This document shows positions 63,677 to 64,000 of a stretch of 64,000 bases of DNA, one piece after another. This DNA is from an uncultured Bacteroidia bacterium (GTDB taxonomy: Bacteria; Bacteroidota; Bacteroidia; Bacteroidales; ML635J-15): NCBI GenBank assembly GCA_902791865.1, contig CADAXK010000002.1:62001-126000 (forward strand). The letters are read 5' to 3'. A model generated the notes under the pieces. The model saw only the letters and a list, made by a program, of their open reading frames with translations, had not been told where the DNA came from and ran no database searches. A program made the translations under genes and the position numbers. Numbering within the stretch: position 1 is the first letter of the stretch; every line of letters starts with the position of its first letter.

Positions 63677-64000
63677 TTACTCCTGTTTTTTCTTTTCCAT
63701 AGTAGCATCCCAGTTACCTGCGTTGTTGTTTGCTTCGTCTAGTTTGCCGACTCTCAGGCAGGTATCTTGCATTTTGTCCTTGTAGTTTACTGTAAGTTGT
63801 CTGTCGAGACCATCCAGCAAATCATCGTAGAGAGCATAGCACTGGAAAACCTTTACGGGAACACCCGAACCAGTCATTACGGTTGCAGTGTCCAACTTGA
63901 ATTCTACTTTTCTTCCAACTCTTGTGTATCTAATTTCTTCTACTGGGTAGCCGAGGTGCTTGAAAAGAGAATCCTTAACGGGAACAAGAATCGTATCACG
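63677..64000 (-). CDS. Unidentified protein, C-terminal part (cut by window end)
   Basis: The reading frame is open from the right window edge (RDTILVPVKDSLFKHLGYP at the edge) to a stop at 63677, giving 107 residues. The real start lies outside. Visible text includes RVGRKVEFKLDTATVMTGSG and a hydrophilic C-terminus ending in MEKKKQE. No family is recognised. It precedes the DUF3822 gene by 2 bases, so it probably heads that operon. Confidence 0.65.
   Translation of the reverse strand, partial: RDTILVPVKDSLFKHLGYPVEEIRYTRVGRKVEFKLDTATVMTGSGVPVKVFQCYALYDDLLDGLDRQLTVNYKDKMQDTCLRVGKLDEANNNAGNWDATMEKKKQE

Overview
The window is chromosomal DNA of a Bacteroidota bacterium, most likely an anaerobic member of the Bacteroidales. 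Four things point there. Promoters carry the -7 motif TAnnTTTG (often TTTG or TTG about 19-21 bases upstream) instead of a sigma70 -10 box. Families typical of the phylum are present: a FeoA-FeoB fusion, BatD/BatE, RprXY-type two-component proteins, a TonB receptor with a carboxypeptidase-regulatory-like N-terminus, FISUMP-domain lipoproteins, peptidase M64 and a lipoprotein DPP III. Shine-Dalgarno sites are rare. KorAB and an ADP-forming acyl-CoA synthetase suggest anaerobic, ferredoxin-linked energy metabolism. No rRNA, tRNA, prophage, CRISPR array or intact insertion sequence was seen.

Layout. 0-8 kb, + strand: gyrB, korA-korB, rfbB and hutH, ending in clear hairpin terminators. 8-13.4 kb, - strand: LOG-family gene, dgt, a SiaB/SiaC kinase-phosphoprotein pair, an aminotransferase, a small membrane protein and a GT4 glycosyltransferase. 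13.4-18.2 kb: an intergenic pair of large palindromes, an unusual feoAB fusion, and a convergent DPP III lipoprotein. 18.4-21.7 kb: ORF6N protein, AlbA_2 protein, M64 peptidase and NUDIX hydrolase. 21.9-35.8 kb: a 1074-residue multi-cofactor flavoprotein, PgpH-type HD phosphohydrolase, TonB-dependent receptor, OmpH-like protein, GT2, FISUMP protein, acyl-CoA synthetase and a small membrane protein. 36-41 kb: YggS, a lipoprotein, a GT2/sugar-transferase fusion, GNAT and ApbE. 41.2-50.4 kb: vWA/FISUMP lipoprotein, secA, rnr and a RAYT-like HUH transposase, bracketed by two copies of a structured small-RNA gene. 50.5-64 kb: ruvB, yidD, an HTH regulator divergent from an FtsA/PilM-like protein, RprY/RprX-like proteins, an inactive-looking alkaline phosphatase homologue, batD-batE, a lipoprotein, a DUF456 protein, rsmD, a DUF3822 protein and a gene cut by the window end.

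The most interesting parts are these. (1) Two copies of a candidate non-coding RNA, at about 41255 and 50219, have identical promoter spacing, an identical 38-base core and covarying stems. (2) There are several families of small palindromic intergenic repeats, and a RAYT-like gene that might act on one of them. (3) Three proteins keep their fold but have lost family catalytic residues: the FeoB G domain, the PafA-like phosphatase, and an FtsA/PilM-like protein. (4) Phased direct repeats lie upstream of the ORF6N gene. All family assignments come from reading motifs by eye; no database search was run.
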